The notes beneath the pieces were generated by a model, which saw nothing but the letters and a program-made list of their open reading frames with translations, made no database searches and had not been told where the DNA came from. A program made the translations under genes and the position numbers. From positions 1 to 61,138 of the forward strand of contig JBQCIO010000028.1 of the NCBI GenBank assembly GCA_051953655.1: a stretch of 61,138 bases of DNA, written 5' to 3'. This document shows positions 26,156 to 35,876 of the stretch, piece by piece. The stretch's first letter is position 1, and each line of letters starts with the position of its first letter. This DNA is from JBQCHF01 sp051953655. GTDB taxonomy: Bacteria; Actinomycetota; Actinomycetes; Motilibacterales; Motilibacteraceae.

Positions 26156-27277
26156 ATGTCGCAGGACAAGCTGCGTGTGGGCGTGGTCGGGGCCGGGCGC
26201 TGGGCGGTGCGGTCGCACATCCCGGGCTGGCAGCGTGATCCGCGTGCGGAGGTAGTGGCACTCGCCGACACCGATGCGGACGCCCTCGCAGCAGCTGGGA
26301 AGGAGTACGACATCAGCCGGTTGGAGGCAGACTACCGAGCCCTTGTCGACGACCCCGACATCGATGTCATCGACGTCGTCACCGGCGACGCTGCGCACTT
26401 CGAGGTGAGTTGGGCAGCACTCCAGGCGGGCAAGCACGTCCTGTGCGAGAAGCCGGTCCACTCCGACTATCGGAAGGTGGTCGAGGCGGCTGACCTGGCG
26501 GAGCGCTCAGGGTTGAAGACCAAGCTGGGGTTCACCTTCAGGTACGCCCCCGCGACGCTCTATGCGGCTCACCTCATCGAGCAGGGCTTCATCGGAGAAC
26601 CCTTCATGCTCAACGCCTACGAGCAGAACAGCCAGTGGCTGGATCCGCAGACGCCACTGCGACAGGTCCGTGCCGGCGCCGAGGGCGACGAGATCGCCGT
26701 GTCCTCGATCGAGGGGTACGGCGCTCCGGTGATCGACATCATGCACTGGTGGCTCGATGCGCCGCTGCAGTCGGTGGTCGGTACGATGCGGAACTTCGTC
26801 CCCGAGCGAGTCGTCCGGGACACCGGGCTCATGACGCGGATGAACATCGACGACGGGGACATGTGGATCGCGGAGTTCGGTGGCGGTCGCCTCGCGTCCG
26901 TGCAGTCCTCGTTCGTCACGGTCGGGAACTTCCCAGGGATCGAGGTCCGGATCTTCGGTTCCGAAGGTGCCATCATCGTGCGCCTGGTCGAGGAGTTCGG
27001 CATCTGTCAGACGATCAAGACGGCGACGAAGGAGAACGTCGAGTTCGTCGAGCAGGAGATCCCCGAGCGGTTCTTCCCGCACGGTGGGCACTCGCGGGAG
27101 CCATGGCCCTTCCTGTTCTATTCTAACCTGCTCCGCTGTTTCACGGACGAGATCCTCGGCGAGGTTCCCGGCAACGCGGCAGACTTCCGCCAGGGCGCCC
27201 TCGTCCAGCAGACCATCAACGCGTTCGAGCGATCCCACCGCACCCGCGCGTGGGTGGACTTCCCGCTCGCGGACTAG
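26156..27277 (+). CDS. Gfo/Idh/MocA-family oxidoreductase
   Basis: The 373-residue enzyme has the N-terminal Rossmann motif VGVVGAGRWAVRSHIPG and the conserved LCEKPVHSD lysine segment. The C-terminal domain includes GFTFRYAP. This family oxidises or reduces sugars, inositols, aminosugars and similar alcohols with NAD(P). AGGAG precedes the ATG at 26156. It follows the importer genes by 84 bases on the same strand, so it probably acts on the imported compound. Confidence 0.9.
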   Translation: MSQDKLRVGVVGAGRWAVRSHIPGWQRDPRAEVVALADTDADALAAAGKEYDISRLEADYRALVDDPDIDVIDVVTGDAAHFEVSWAALQAGKHVLCEKPVHSDYRKVVEAADLAERSGLKTKLGFTFRYAPATLYAAHLIEQGFIGEPFMLNAYEQNSQWLDPQTPLRQVRAGAEGDEIAVSSIEGYGAPVIDIMHWWLDAPLQSVVGTMRNFVPERVVRDTGLMTRMNIDDGDMWIAEFGGGRLASVQSSFVTVGNFPGIEVRIFGSEGAIIVRLVEEFGICQTIKTATKENVEFVEQEIPERFFPHGGHSREPWPFLFYSNLLRCFTDEILGEVPGNAADFRQGALVQQTINAFERSHRTRAWVDFPLAD

Positions 27278-27328
27278 CGCAGCCACCACGTCCAGCAGTC
27301 ATTGGCGCCGGCCCAGAGAGGGACATCG

Positions 27329-27994
27329 ATGCATGCGGCACCGGGATCAGCGGAGAACCGCCGTACTGTCCTCCAGCACCTGTCCCTGCCCGAGACGGTG
27401 CATAAGGAGCTCAGGTCGCGCATCCTCAACAACGAGCTTCCGGCCGGCACGCCTCTGGTCGAGCTGGACCTGGCCCGTGAGTTCGGCGTGAGCCGCACCA
27501 CGGTGCGGTCGGCTCTGCGGGAGCTGCAGGCGGAGCGGCTGATCGAGGTCCAACCGCGCCGCCAGACCATCGTCATCAGGATGTCTGCCGAGGAGGCGGC
27601 GGAGGCGTGCTACGCGCGCTTCGTCCTGGAGAGCGGGGGTCTCGCTGAAGTCTGGGACAGCGTTCGCTCACGGCTGATCTCTGAGCTCACCGAAGCGGTG
27701 CAGGTGATGGAGACCGCGGCCGAGAAGGGCGACCTCGCAGGCATCGTCGAGTCGGACACGGACTTCCACCGCCTCATCGTCCAGGCCGGGGGACACCCGA
27801 GGCTCGTCGAGCTCTGGTCCACGCTCAACGGCCAGATGGGAGCTCTCATGCGCTCCTCGCTGGATCGCCAGGGGATCGGCATGACCGAGGCAGTGCAGCG
27901 CCACCGTCAGCTCATCAGCGCCTTCCGTCGTAAGGACGCCTCGGTCGCATTGGCCGCGCTTCGCGAGCACTACGTGATCGACAGCCATGCCTGA
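27329..27994 (+). CDS. GntR-family regulator with FCD effector domain
   Basis: The 221-residue regulator has an N-terminal winged HTH (LRSRILNNELPAGTPLVELD, LAREFGVSRTTVRSALRELQ, ERLIEVQPRR). The FCD helical effector domain follows, with the metal/ligand stretch SDTDFHRLIVQAGGHPRLVE and a late RHRQLISAFRRKD. FCD regulators bind carboxylic acids and usually repress catabolic operons until the substrate appears. I chose ATG 27329, with GAGAGGG seven bases upstream. The sites at 20224 and 20290 are its likely operators. Confidence 0.9.
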   Translation: MHAAPGSAENRRTVLQHLSLPETVHKELRSRILNNELPAGTPLVELDLAREFGVSRTTVRSALRELQAERLIEVQPRRQTIVIRMSAEEAAEACYARFVLESGGLAEVWDSVRSRLISELTEAVQVMETAAEKGDLAGIVESDTDFHRLIVQAGGHPRLVELWSTLNGQMGALMRSSLDRQGIGMTEAVQRHRQLISAFRRKDASVALAALREHYVIDSHA

Positions 27995-28979
27995 TCCGAA
28001 CAGCGGTGGACCGGGGCTTCGCTGGGCAGTCCTGGGGACGGCGAACATCGCCGCGCGCGCCTTCCTGCCCGCTCTGCGAGCGGCGGGAGGGACCGCAGTC
28101 GTCGTCGGGTCCAGGACGCCCGACCGCGCTGAACGCTGGGCGGCGGCGAACGGGGTCCAGCGCGCAGGCTCCTACCGCGAGGCTGTCGAGGCGCCCGACG
28201 TCGACGCGGTGTACGTAGCGGTCCCCAACGACCAGCACGTCTCCTGGGCCGCGGCCGCGCACTCGTCGGGGAAGGCGGTGCTGTGCGAGAAGCCTGTCGC
28301 GCTGACCGCCGCCGACGCCGCCGACCTCGCACGCCTCACCACCGGAGGCACGCCGGTCTGGGAGGCCTACGTGTTTCCGTTCCACCCGCAGAGCCGGCGG
28401 GTGCGGCAGCTCTTGGCGGACGGGCGCGTTGGCACCCTGCGAGAGATCGTCTCGGAATTCCACTTCTCCGTCGGCAACCCGCGGAACATCCGTCTGCAGA
28501 GGGAGCTGGGCGGGGGGGCCCTCTACGACGTCGGGGGTTACCCGCTGCGGCTGGCCAGGCTGCTCACCGGCAAAGAGCCGGTTCGAGCCGTCGCCCGGAT
28601 GGCCTTCGGCGCCGCCTCCGTGGACCTGGACGTAGCGGCGCTCGTGGACTTCCCCGACGAGGTCCGCCTGATCCTCTCGGCGGGAATGCGACGTCCACCC
28701 TCCACCTTCACCCGGCTCGTCGGCACGGACGGCGAGCTGCGCCTGACCAACCCGTTCCACCCGACACCTGAGGACGTCGTGGAGCTGTGGCGCGACGGCC
28801 GCTGCGTGCAGCAGTGGAGGAGCGAGCCCGGGACCGCGTTCCAGCGAGCGGTCGAGCACGTCCAGCGCACCGTGCGGGGCGAGGAACCGGCGCAGTTCAC
28901 CGTCGACCAGGACGCGGTCGGGCAGGCGCATGCCGTGGACATGGTCCACGAAGCCGCATCCGCAGAGGGAGAGTCATGA
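27987..28979 (+). CDS. Second Gfo/Idh/MocA-family oxidoreductase
   Basis: The 330-residue protein has AVLGTANIAARAF (NAD(P) site), VLCEKPVAL and a C-terminal segment VWEAYVFPFHPQ in place of the commoner GFN/RFH motif. It resembles glucose-fructose oxidoreductase/dimeric dihydrodiol dehydrogenase-type members. It overlaps the regulator gene by eight bases and the next gene by four. Two family members in one operon may act in series or on two stereoisomers. Confidence 0.88.
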   Translation: MPDPNSGGPGLRWAVLGTANIAARAFLPALRAAGGTAVVVGSRTPDRAERWAAANGVQRAGSYREAVEAPDVDAVYVAVPNDQHVSWAAAAHSSGKAVLCEKPVALTAADAADLARLTTGGTPVWEAYVFPFHPQSRRVRQLLADGRVGTLREIVSEFHFSVGNPRNIRLQRELGGGALYDVGGYPLRLARLLTGKEPVRAVARMAFGAASVDLDVAALVDFPDEVRLILSAGMRRPPSTFTRLVGTDGELRLTNPFHPTPEDVVELWRDGRCVQQWRSEPGTAFQRAVEHVQRTVRGEEPAQFTVDQDAVGQAHAVDMVHEAASAEGES

Positions 28980-30031
28980 CGGAGCAAACGCCCCGTGGCA
29001 TAGAGGCCCGTCACCCGACGGTGCTGATCACCAGTCATCTCGAGGCGGAGCACGTCGAGCGCATCGCCGCGGCCGTGCCGTGCGAGGTCCTGTACGACCC
29101 GGATCTGGTGCCGCGCCCGCGCTACCGCAACGACCACGGAGGAGCGCGGCCCGAGCTCGATGACGCAGGGCAGGCCCGCTGGCGCGAGCTCCTCGCCCTG
29201 GCTGAGGTGTGCTTCGACTTCGACTGGTGGGCTCCGGCGGACCTGCCGGTCAATGCCCCTCGTCTGGAGTGGGTGCAAGCCACGAGCGCCGGCATCGGCG
29301 GCTTCGTCGAGCGCTACGGCCTCGGCACGGCGCCCTTCGCCATGACCACTGCGGCGGGCGTCCACGCGGTCCCGCTCGCTGAGTTCGCCCTCCTCGGAGC
29401 GCTGCACTTCGCGAAGGACGTGCCGTACCTGCAGCGGCAGCAGCGCGACCACACCTGGGAGCGCCACGTCTGCGGGCAGCTGGCCGGTCGCCGGGCCACC
29501 GTGGTGGGGCTGGGGGGTATCGGTCGTGAGGTGGTCCGGACGTTCGACGTGATGGGGGTCCAGGTGACCGGCGTCGGGCGCCCTGGCGCGCAGTACGACC
29601 TACCTGAGTCGGTGCGGCAGGTGAGCACCACTGATCTGGACGAGGTGCTGCCGGACACAGATGTGCTCGTGCTGGCGTGCCCGCTCACCCGCGAGACGAC
29701 GAACCTCATCGACGCGCGCCGTATCGACCTGCTGCCCGCTGGCGCAGTGCTCGTGAACGTGGCCCGAGGGCAAGTGGTCGACGAGCTCGCGCTGACCGCC
29801 GCGCTCGCCGGGGGCAGGCTCTGCGGTGCGGCGCTCGACGTCTTCGCCACCGAGCCCCTGCCTGCGGACTCCCCGCTGTGGGACCTGCCGAACGTCCTCG
29901 TCTCGCCGCACTCCGCGTCCACCGCCAGCGGCGAGAACGCAGCTCTCACCGACCTGTTCATCGACAACCTGCGCCGGTTCGTGACCGAGCGACCGTTGCG
30001 CAACCTCTACCGGCCCGCTCGCGGCTACTGA
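28976..30031 (+). CDS. D-isomer 2-hydroxyacid dehydrogenase family protein
   Basis: The 351-residue enzyme interconverts a 2-hydroxy acid and a 2-oxo acid using NAD(P). The cofactor site is VVGLGGIGREVVRTF. The catalytic trio is visible as Arg in NVARGQVVDE, Glu in FATEPLP and His in SPHSAST. It starts at ATG overlapping the previous stop. It fits a step after or before the aminotransferase encoded in the same operon. Confidence 0.92.
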   Translation: MTEQTPRGIEARHPTVLITSHLEAEHVERIAAAVPCEVLYDPDLVPRPRYRNDHGGARPELDDAGQARWRELLALAEVCFDFDWWAPADLPVNAPRLEWVQATSAGIGGFVERYGLGTAPFAMTTAAGVHAVPLAEFALLGALHFAKDVPYLQRQQRDHTWERHVCGQLAGRRATVVGLGGIGREVVRTFDVMGVQVTGVGRPGAQYDLPESVRQVSTTDLDEVLPDTDVLVLACPLTRETTNLIDARRIDLLPAGAVLVNVARGQVVDELALTAALAGGRLCGAALDVFATEPLPADSPLWDLPNVLVSPHSASTASGENAALTDLFIDNLRRFVTERPLRNLYRPARGY

Positions 30032-30048
30032 CCACCCGAGGAGAAACC

Positions 30049-30993
30049 GTGCCCCAGCCCGCGCCGGACCCTGTGCAGCAGCTCGCCGGGACCTGGTTCG
30101 TCAGCCCGACACCGTTCACGGCCGATGGCGCTGTCGACCCCGCCGGTCTGAGCGCCATCGCGGACGCATGTGCGTCCTGGGGCGTCGACGGCATCACGGC
30201 CCTGGGTGTCATGGGGGAGGTGTCCTCGCTCACCGACGAGGAGCGGGACCTGGTCGTGCGCACACTCGTCGAGGCGTCCGCGGGAAGGGTGCCTGTGGCG
30301 GTCGGTTGTTCGGCGCCCTCCCCGTCGCTCACGGCGAAGCGCATCCGGCGAGCCGCCGAGCTGGGGGCCGCCGCCGCCATGGTGTCGGCGCCGACGCTGC
30401 TGAAGGACACCGACCAGATCGGCGGTTTCTTCGCATCCGCTTGCGGAGACAGCCCGGTGCCGGTGATCGTTCAGGACGAGCCGGCAGCGACCGGAGTGCC
30501 TCTGCCGGTCTCGGCACTTCTGGCGGCGCTGGACGCCTGCGGCAGCAGCACGGTCAAGCTCGAGGACCCACCCACGCCTCCGAAGATCTCTCGGCTGCTC
30601 GCCGCCAGGCCTGGCCTTGCCGTCTTCGGCGGACTCGGCGGGGTGTCCGCCTACGGCGAGCTCCGTCGGGGGGCCTGTGGCACGATGACCGGCTTCGCCT
30701 TCCCGGAGGTCCTGCGCGCCCTCCGGCTCGCGGTCGCGGGCGGAGAGCTCGCCGTCGCCGCACGCATCTTCGACCGCTACCTCCCCTACATCTCCTTCGA
30801 GGGGCAGGTCGGCGTGGGGCTCGGTATCCGCAAGGAGATGCTCCGGCGACGCGGAGTCATCGCGGATGCGCGGACCCGTGCCCTGCGGCCGTACCTGGAC
30901 GAGACGACGCTGGCGGAGATCGACGACGTGCTCACCCGGGTGGGGCTGGTCCCGTCCCTCCGCCCGCTGACCGACGTGGAGGAGGCGGCGTGA
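30049..30993 (+). CDS. DapA/dihydrodipicolinate synthase family lyase
   Basis: The 314-residue TIM-barrel enzyme belongs to the pyruvate-type Schiff-base aldolase/lyase family. The Schiff-base lysine is kept (SSTVKLEDPPTP), and GVMGEVSSLTDEE matches the GTTGE region with Met/Val changes. The usual catalytic Tyr motif (YN-P) is replaced by VIVQDEPAA, so chemistry may differ from DapA or N-acetylneuraminate lyase. GTG 30049 follows GAGGAGA. It probably cleaves or makes a 2-oxo acid in the pathway. Confidence 0.85.
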   Translation: MPQPAPDPVQQLAGTWFVSPTPFTADGAVDPAGLSAIADACASWGVDGITALGVMGEVSSLTDEERDLVVRTLVEASAGRVPVAVGCSAPSPSLTAKRIRRAAELGAAAAMVSAPTLLKDTDQIGGFFASACGDSPVPVIVQDEPAATGVPLPVSALLAALDACGSSTVKLEDPPTPPKISRLLAARPGLAVFGGLGGVSAYGELRRGACGTMTGFAFPEVLRALRLAVAGGELAVAARIFDRYLPYISFEGQVGVGLGIRKEMLRRRGVIADARTRALRPYLDETTLAEIDDVLTRVGLVPSLRPLTDVEEAA

Positions 30994-31772
30994 CCCGCCG
31001 CCGAGCCGTCGTCGGAGGGGCGAGCTCAGGCCTCGGTCGTGCCGTGGCCGAGGAGCTGGCCCGCACGGGGGCCCACCTGCTGCTCTGGTCCCGCGACCTG
31101 GACCGCCTGGAACGCGTGGCCGCGGAGCTGCGGACGGCGCACCCGGGCTGCGAGGTGGACGTGCTCAGTGCCGACGCCTCCTCGCCCGCCGCGGCCGCAG
31201 AGGTGGCCGATGCTGCCCTGGACCGGCTCGGTGGGGTGGACCTGCTGGTCCTCAACGCCGGCGGCCCGCCCGCCTGCCCGCCGACCGACACGACACCGGA
31301 CCAGTGGCGGACCGCCCTGCAGCTGCTCACCATCACGCCCATCGACCTGACCACGAGGCTGCTTCCGGCGATGCGGGCCCAGCGGTACGGTCGCGTGGTC
31401 GCGGTGCTGTCCTCCGGCGTCCGCGAACCGATCGTGGACCTGCCCTACTCCAACTCCGGCCGGGTGGCCTTGGCGGCTTGGCTCAAGAGCGTCGCAGCTG
31501 CGGTCGCGCACGACGGCGTGACGGTCAACGGAGTGGTCCCGGGCCGCATCGACACCGAGCGCGTCGCCGCGCTGGACGCGGGGAGGGCGCAGCGGCAAGG
31601 GCAGGCTGTCGAGGAGGTGCGGGCGGCCAGCGAGGCCGTCATCCCTGCCCGCCGCTACGGCACCCCCGCCGAGTTCGCCTCTGTCGTCGGCTTCCTGGCC
31701 TCCGACGCGGCCTCCTACGTCACCGGCAGCCTCCTGGCTGCCGACGGCGGCCTGCTGCGGGGGCTGTGGTGA
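30990..31772 (+). CDS. Short-chain dehydrogenase/reductase family protein
   Basis: The 260-residue SDR has GGASSGLGRAVAEELA (cofactor site), LNAGGPP and SSGVREP. The active-site stretch is PYSNSGRVALAAWL: Tyr is present but the lysine position holds Gly. The ending SYVTGSLLAADGGLLRGLW is typical. The GTG start overlaps the lyase stop. Members with YSNS-R are known in several SDR groups, so the altered Lys may be tolerated. Confidence 0.85.
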   Translation: MTRRRAVVGGASSGLGRAVAEELARTGAHLLLWSRDLDRLERVAAELRTAHPGCEVDVLSADASSPAAAAEVADAALDRLGGVDLLVLNAGGPPACPPTDTTPDQWRTALQLLTITPIDLTTRLLPAMRAQRYGRVVAVLSSGVREPIVDLPYSNSGRVALAAWLKSVAAAVAHDGVTVNGVVPGRIDTERVAALDAGRAQRQGQAVEEVRAASEAVIPARRYGTPAEFASVVGFLASDAASYVTGSLLAADGGLLRGLW

Positions 31773-32932
31773 CGGCCGTCCCGACAGCGACCCAGGTGGC
31801 CACCATCCCTCCATCGGGGATCCGCGCCGTCGCCAACGCCGCCTGGGCGATCCCGGACGCCCTGCACCTGGAGTTCGGGGAGCCGGACTTCGCGACTCCC
31901 GACCACATCGTCGAGGCGGCGGACCGGGCCGCCCGCGATGGTCGCACCCGCTACGCCCCCAGCGGCGGCCTCCCTGCCCTGCGGGAGGCCGTGTGCGCGA
32001 AGCTCGCCAGGGACAACGGTCTGGACGGGATCAGCCCGGACCACGTCCTTGTGACCGCCGGCGGCGTGGGGGCACTGCACGTGGCCTACCGGGCCCTGCT
32101 CGACAGCGGCGACGAGGTGCTGGTGCCGGACCCGGGCTGGCCGAACCTCGCCAGTCTCGCCGTGGTGGTCGGAGCACGGCCGGTGCGGTACCCGGTGGAC
32201 CGTGCGACCGGTCGGCTGCCGTCGGCCGAGCACCTCGACCGGCTCGTCACCGACCGCACCAGGGTGATAGTGATCAACACCCCCTCCAACCCGTTGGGAA
32301 CGGTCGCCACGGCAGCGCAGCAGGCCGACATCGGTGCGTGGGCTGCTGCCCGCGGCCTGTGGGTGGTCGCGGACGAGTGCTACGACCAGCTGTGGCTGGA
32401 CCAGCCCACGACCACCTTCGCCGTGGCCGCGCCTGGGCCGGCCTCGGTGACCGTCTTCTCGCTGTCCAAGACCTACGCCATGACCGGCTGGCGGATCGGC
32501 TACTCCGTGGCTGCCCCGGAAGTCGCTGCACGGATGACCCGGGTGCAGGAGACGATCGCCTCATCGGTGAACACGGTGGCGCAGTGGGCCGGCGTCGAGG
32601 CGCTGCTCGGGCCCCAGATCGCCGTCGGCGAGATGCGGGCCGCCTACCGGTCCCGCCGCGACCGCGCCGTGGCCCGCGCCACCGCGCTGGGCCTGCAGCA
32701 TGCGGTGCCCTCCGGCGCCTTCTACCTGTGGCTCGCGCTCCCCGAGCACGTCACGGACAGCACACGCTTCGCGCTGGACCTGCTCGCGGCCCGACACGTG
32801 GCGCTCGCTCCGGGTGCCGCGTTCGGCCCAGCGGGCGAGGGGCATGTCCGGCTCTCGCTCGCAGCCCGGGCGGAGGACATCGAGCGTGGCCTGGACGCGC
32901 TGGCCGAGCATCTGACGACTGAGAGGACCTGA
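31769..32932 (+). CDS. PLP-dependent class I/II aminotransferase
   Basis: The 387-residue enzyme transfers an amino group between an amino acid and a 2-oxo acid. Fold-type I motifs are INTPSNPLGTV, VVADECYDQLWLD and the PLP lysine in SLSKTYAMTGWRIGY, then an arginine-bearing GEGHVRLSLAA near the end. The GTG start overlaps the SDR stop by four bases. It resembles aspartate/aromatic-type aminotransferases; the specificity is unknown. Confidence 0.92.
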   Translation: MTAVPTATQVATIPPSGIRAVANAAWAIPDALHLEFGEPDFATPDHIVEAADRAARDGRTRYAPSGGLPALREAVCAKLARDNGLDGISPDHVLVTAGGVGALHVAYRALLDSGDEVLVPDPGWPNLASLAVVVGARPVRYPVDRATGRLPSAEHLDRLVTDRTRVIVINTPSNPLGTVATAAQQADIGAWAAARGLWVVADECYDQLWLDQPTTTFAVAAPGPASVTVFSLSKTYAMTGWRIGYSVAAPEVAARMTRVQETIASSVNTVAQWAGVEALLGPQIAVGEMRAAYRSRRDRAVARATALGLQHAVPSGAFYLWLALPEHVTDSTRFALDLLAARHVALAPGAAFGPAGEGHVRLSLAARAEDIERGLDALAEHLTTERT

Positions 32933-32934
32933 CG

Positions 32935-34446
32935 GTGGAATCGAGTGCGTCGGAAACGGGTGCGTCCGCTTCGGAGGACCCGCACGGCTGGGGCGACCTG
33001 GCTGACGATGCCAACGGCCGGCGCCTGCTCGAGGAGGCCCTCGACGCGCTCGAGGGGCAGGTGGAGTTCGCCGACGCTCGACTGGTCGAGTGCGAGGAGC
33101 ACCGGCTCTACCACTCCAAGAGCGGCGACCCCGACGAGCGGCGCGAGCACTCTCTCGGCATGGGGGTGCGCGTCCTCGTCGGGGGTGCGTGGGGGTTCGC
33201 CTCAGCTCCGCTGGCCGCGGCCGGCGACCCCCGTCGGCTCGCCGCCCGGGCCGTCGCGGTGGCCCGTGCCGGTACCGGGGTGGGACGGCCGTTGCGGCTG
33301 CCGCCGCGGGCGGGGACCTCCGGGAGCTTCCGCACTCCCGTCGTCCAGGACCCGTTCACCGTTCCGGCCGCGGACCGGCACGACTTCCTCGCCGGCCTGG
33401 TCTCCGCGATGACGGCACCCGCATCGGTCCGTGAGGCGAACGCCGGCCTGAACGCCAAGCGGCAGCACCGGCACTTCGCCGACACCGAGGGGTCGCGCCA
33501 GCACCAGCACCTGGTCGAGACCGGCGCGATGATGATGGCTACCGCGGCCGACGAGGACGGCATCCAGCGGCGCAGCTATCCCAACTCCTTCCACGGCAAC
33601 ACAGGCGGCGCAGGCTGGGAGTTCGTCGCCGGTCTGGACATGCCGGGCAATGCCGTGCGGGTGGGTGAGGAGGCGGTAGCCCTGCTCACCGCCCCCGTCG
33701 CGCCCTCGGGCGTCGCCGACCTCGTCATCGGGGCGCAACAGATCTCTCTGCAGATCCACGAGTCCTGCGGACACGCGCTGGAGCTGGATCGGATGCTCGG
33801 CGACGAGCGGAACTTCGCCGGCACCTCGTTCATCGATGTCAGCGACGTAGGACGTCTGCGCTACGGATCGCCCGCCGTGAACATCACCTCGGACCCGACT
33901 GTCCCCGGGACGCGCGGCACCTTCGCCTTCGACGACGAGGGAACGCCGGCTCGCCGGGTGCCTCTGGTCAGCGAGGGAATCGTGGTGGACACCCTCTCCA
34001 CGCGCGACTCGGCAGCGCGTGCCGGGTTGCCCACGACCGGGGCGGCCCGGGCCGACGGCTGGGGCTATCTGCCCGTCTGCTTCTCGACCCACGTGCACCT
34101 GGAACCGGGGGAGGGATCGTTGGAGGCGCTGCTGGGCCGTCTCGGGGACGGCTACTACCTCGAGGACAACCGCAGTTGGTCGATCGACAACCAGCGATTG
34201 AACTTCCAGTTCGGCACCGAGGTCGCCTACGAAGTGCGGGGGGGACGGCGGGGCCGGCTGCTGCGGAACTTCTCCTATGGCGGTGTGACGCCGCAGTTCT
34301 GGGGTGCGGTCGAGGCCGTCGCCGGACCCGAGGAGGCGCGGGTGTTCGGCTACCCCTGTGGAAAGGGCGAGCCCAAGCAGTGGGGATTCCTCAGCCACGG
34401 AGCGGCCCCCGTGCTCGTGCGCGGGCAGCGGATCGGGGTGGCCTGA
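32935..34446 (+). CDS. TldD-like metalloprotease subunit
   Basis: The 503-residue protein matches TldD, the catalytic half of the TldD/TldE heterodimer that cleaves unfolded or modified peptides. The zinc motif HESCGH (His 275, Glu 276, His 280) follows ISLQI, and the conserved cysteine lies in GYPCGKGEPKQ (Cys 475). It lacks a signal peptide and is cytoplasmic. It starts at GTG two bases after the aminotransferase stop and is followed at once by its partner. Known TldD/E pairs also mature microcins and other modified peptides. Confidence 0.9.
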   Translation: MESSASETGASASEDPHGWGDLADDANGRRLLEEALDALEGQVEFADARLVECEEHRLYHSKSGDPDERREHSLGMGVRVLVGGAWGFASAPLAAAGDPRRLAARAVAVARAGTGVGRPLRLPPRAGTSGSFRTPVVQDPFTVPAADRHDFLAGLVSAMTAPASVREANAGLNAKRQHRHFADTEGSRQHQHLVETGAMMMATAADEDGIQRRSYPNSFHGNTGGAGWEFVAGLDMPGNAVRVGEEAVALLTAPVAPSGVADLVIGAQQISLQIHESCGHALELDRMLGDERNFAGTSFIDVSDVGRLRYGSPAVNITSDPTVPGTRGTFAFDDEGTPARRVPLVSEGIVVDTLSTRDSAARAGLPTTGAARADGWGYLPVCFSTHVHLEPGEGSLEALLGRLGDGYYLEDNRSWSIDNQRLNFQFGTEVAYEVRGGRRGRLLRNFSYGGVTPQFWGAVEAVAGPEEARVFGYPCGKGEPKQWGFLSHGAAPVLVRGQRIGVA

Positions 34447-34448
34447 CG

Positions 34449-35876
34449 ATGCCGGAGCACGAGACTTTCGCCCCCGCTGTCGATCCGGACCGAGCAGTCG
34501 AGACTCTGACGGAGCTCGTCCGGTCCCCCGCGGCCGACGCGATCGACGCGTTCCTCGTGGGCCGTACCGGGGAGTACACGCGCTTCGCCGACGGGCGCAT
34601 CCACCAACCGCAGGACGTCACCGAGGTGCAGGTCATGGTCCGCGCCGTCGTCGACGGGCACGCGGCCCGGGCCTCGGCGAGCAGCCTGCTCGGTGCTGCA
34701 GGAGCAGCCGACCAGGCGGTCGAGATGGCCCGTGCCCTCCGGGCGGCAGCCGGCAGGCCGGGGCGTGTGCGGGTCGCCGATACCACCGACGCCCCGCTCG
34801 GAGAGCCCGCTGGATGGGGGAGGGCACCTGGCCCCACGCTCGTGGCCCCCTCCACCCTCGAGCTGGATGCAGCCGCTCGCGTCCGCTGGGTCAGGGAGGC
34901 ACAGGCGACGTGCGCGCAGCACGGTGGCTGGGTGGCGGGCATGCTTGGCAGGGCGTGGACCCAGCTCGCGGTGGCCACCAGCGCCGGCGTGGCCCAGCAC
35001 GTCGCAGCCACGGAGGCTAGCCTGGGCTGCACGGTGGGCGTCGGGGACGGCACGTCCCATGTCACGGACCTCTCCCGTGTTGCCAGCCGCCTGGGTCTCG
35101 ACACCATCGTTCCCCGCGCGCTCTCCCAGGCCGCAGCCGGTGCTGGTCGCGAGGTGCTGGCACCGGGCCGCTACACGGTGGTCCTCGGACCCGAGGCGAC
35201 CGCTGAACTCCTCGAGTTCCTTCCGGCGACGGGGTTCTCCGGCGAACTGGCTGCAGCCGGGGTGGGGCTGTGCGCACGCCGCGCAGGCGACCGGGTGGCC
35301 ACCGACCTCGTGACCGTTGCCGACGACGCGCTTGCCGATGTCGGTCTCCCCATCCACGTCGACATCGAGGGAGTGCCCAAGCAGCGGGTCGCCTTCCTCG
35401 ACCGAGGCGTCGTGGGGCGACCGGTGACGGACCTCGCGACCGCGACCCAGCTGGGGACGCGGTCCACCGGGCACGCGCACATCGCCCGGGAGGAGGCGCC
35501 GGCCACGTGCGCGGCGAATCTCGTGATGTCCGCCGGTGACCTGACCGAGGATGACCTCGTCGCGGGAGTCGGCTCGGGCGTATACATCCAGCGCTTCTGG
35601 TACACGCGTCTGGTCGACCCCACGACCGGCACGATCACCGGCGTCACCCGCGACGCATGCTTCGAGATCCGGGACGGCCGGCTCACCCGGCCCCTGGCAG
35701 GCATGCGCTTCACCGAGTCCGTGCTCGACCTGCTCGCGGGCGTGGACGGGGTGGGGTGCGAGCGCCGCACCGCCCCCCTCATGAACGTCTTCAACGGCTC
35801 GAGCACTGCCCCGGCCATCCGTACTCACCGGATGCGGCTAGGCGCCGCACCGGCCACCAGTGAAGGACGGCGATGA
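34449..35876 (+). CDS. TldE/PmbA-like metalloprotease partner subunit
   Basis: The 475-residue protein is the TldE/PmbA partner. It has the PmbA-type N-terminal fold and the C-terminal segment THRMRLG. The HExxxH motif is absent, as expected of TldE. ATG 34449 lies two bases after the TldD-like stop. Expression as a pair implies a heterodimeric protease. It overlaps the first DUF4438 gene by four bases. Confidence 0.88.
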   Translation: MPEHETFAPAVDPDRAVETLTELVRSPAADAIDAFLVGRTGEYTRFADGRIHQPQDVTEVQVMVRAVVDGHAARASASSLLGAAGAADQAVEMARALRAAAGRPGRVRVADTTDAPLGEPAGWGRAPGPTLVAPSTLELDAAARVRWVREAQATCAQHGGWVAGMLGRAWTQLAVATSAGVAQHVAATEASLGCTVGVGDGTSHVTDLSRVASRLGLDTIVPRALSQAAAGAGREVLAPGRYTVVLGPEATAELLEFLPATGFSGELAAAGVGLCARRAGDRVATDLVTVADDALADVGLPIHVDIEGVPKQRVAFLDRGVVGRPVTDLATATQLGTRSTGHAHIAREEAPATCAANLVMSAGDLTEDDLVAGVGSGVYIQRFWYTRLVDPTTGTITGVTRDACFEIRDGRLTRPLAGMRFTESVLDLLAGVDGVGCERRTAPLMNVFNGSSTAPAIRTHRMRLGAAPATSEGRR

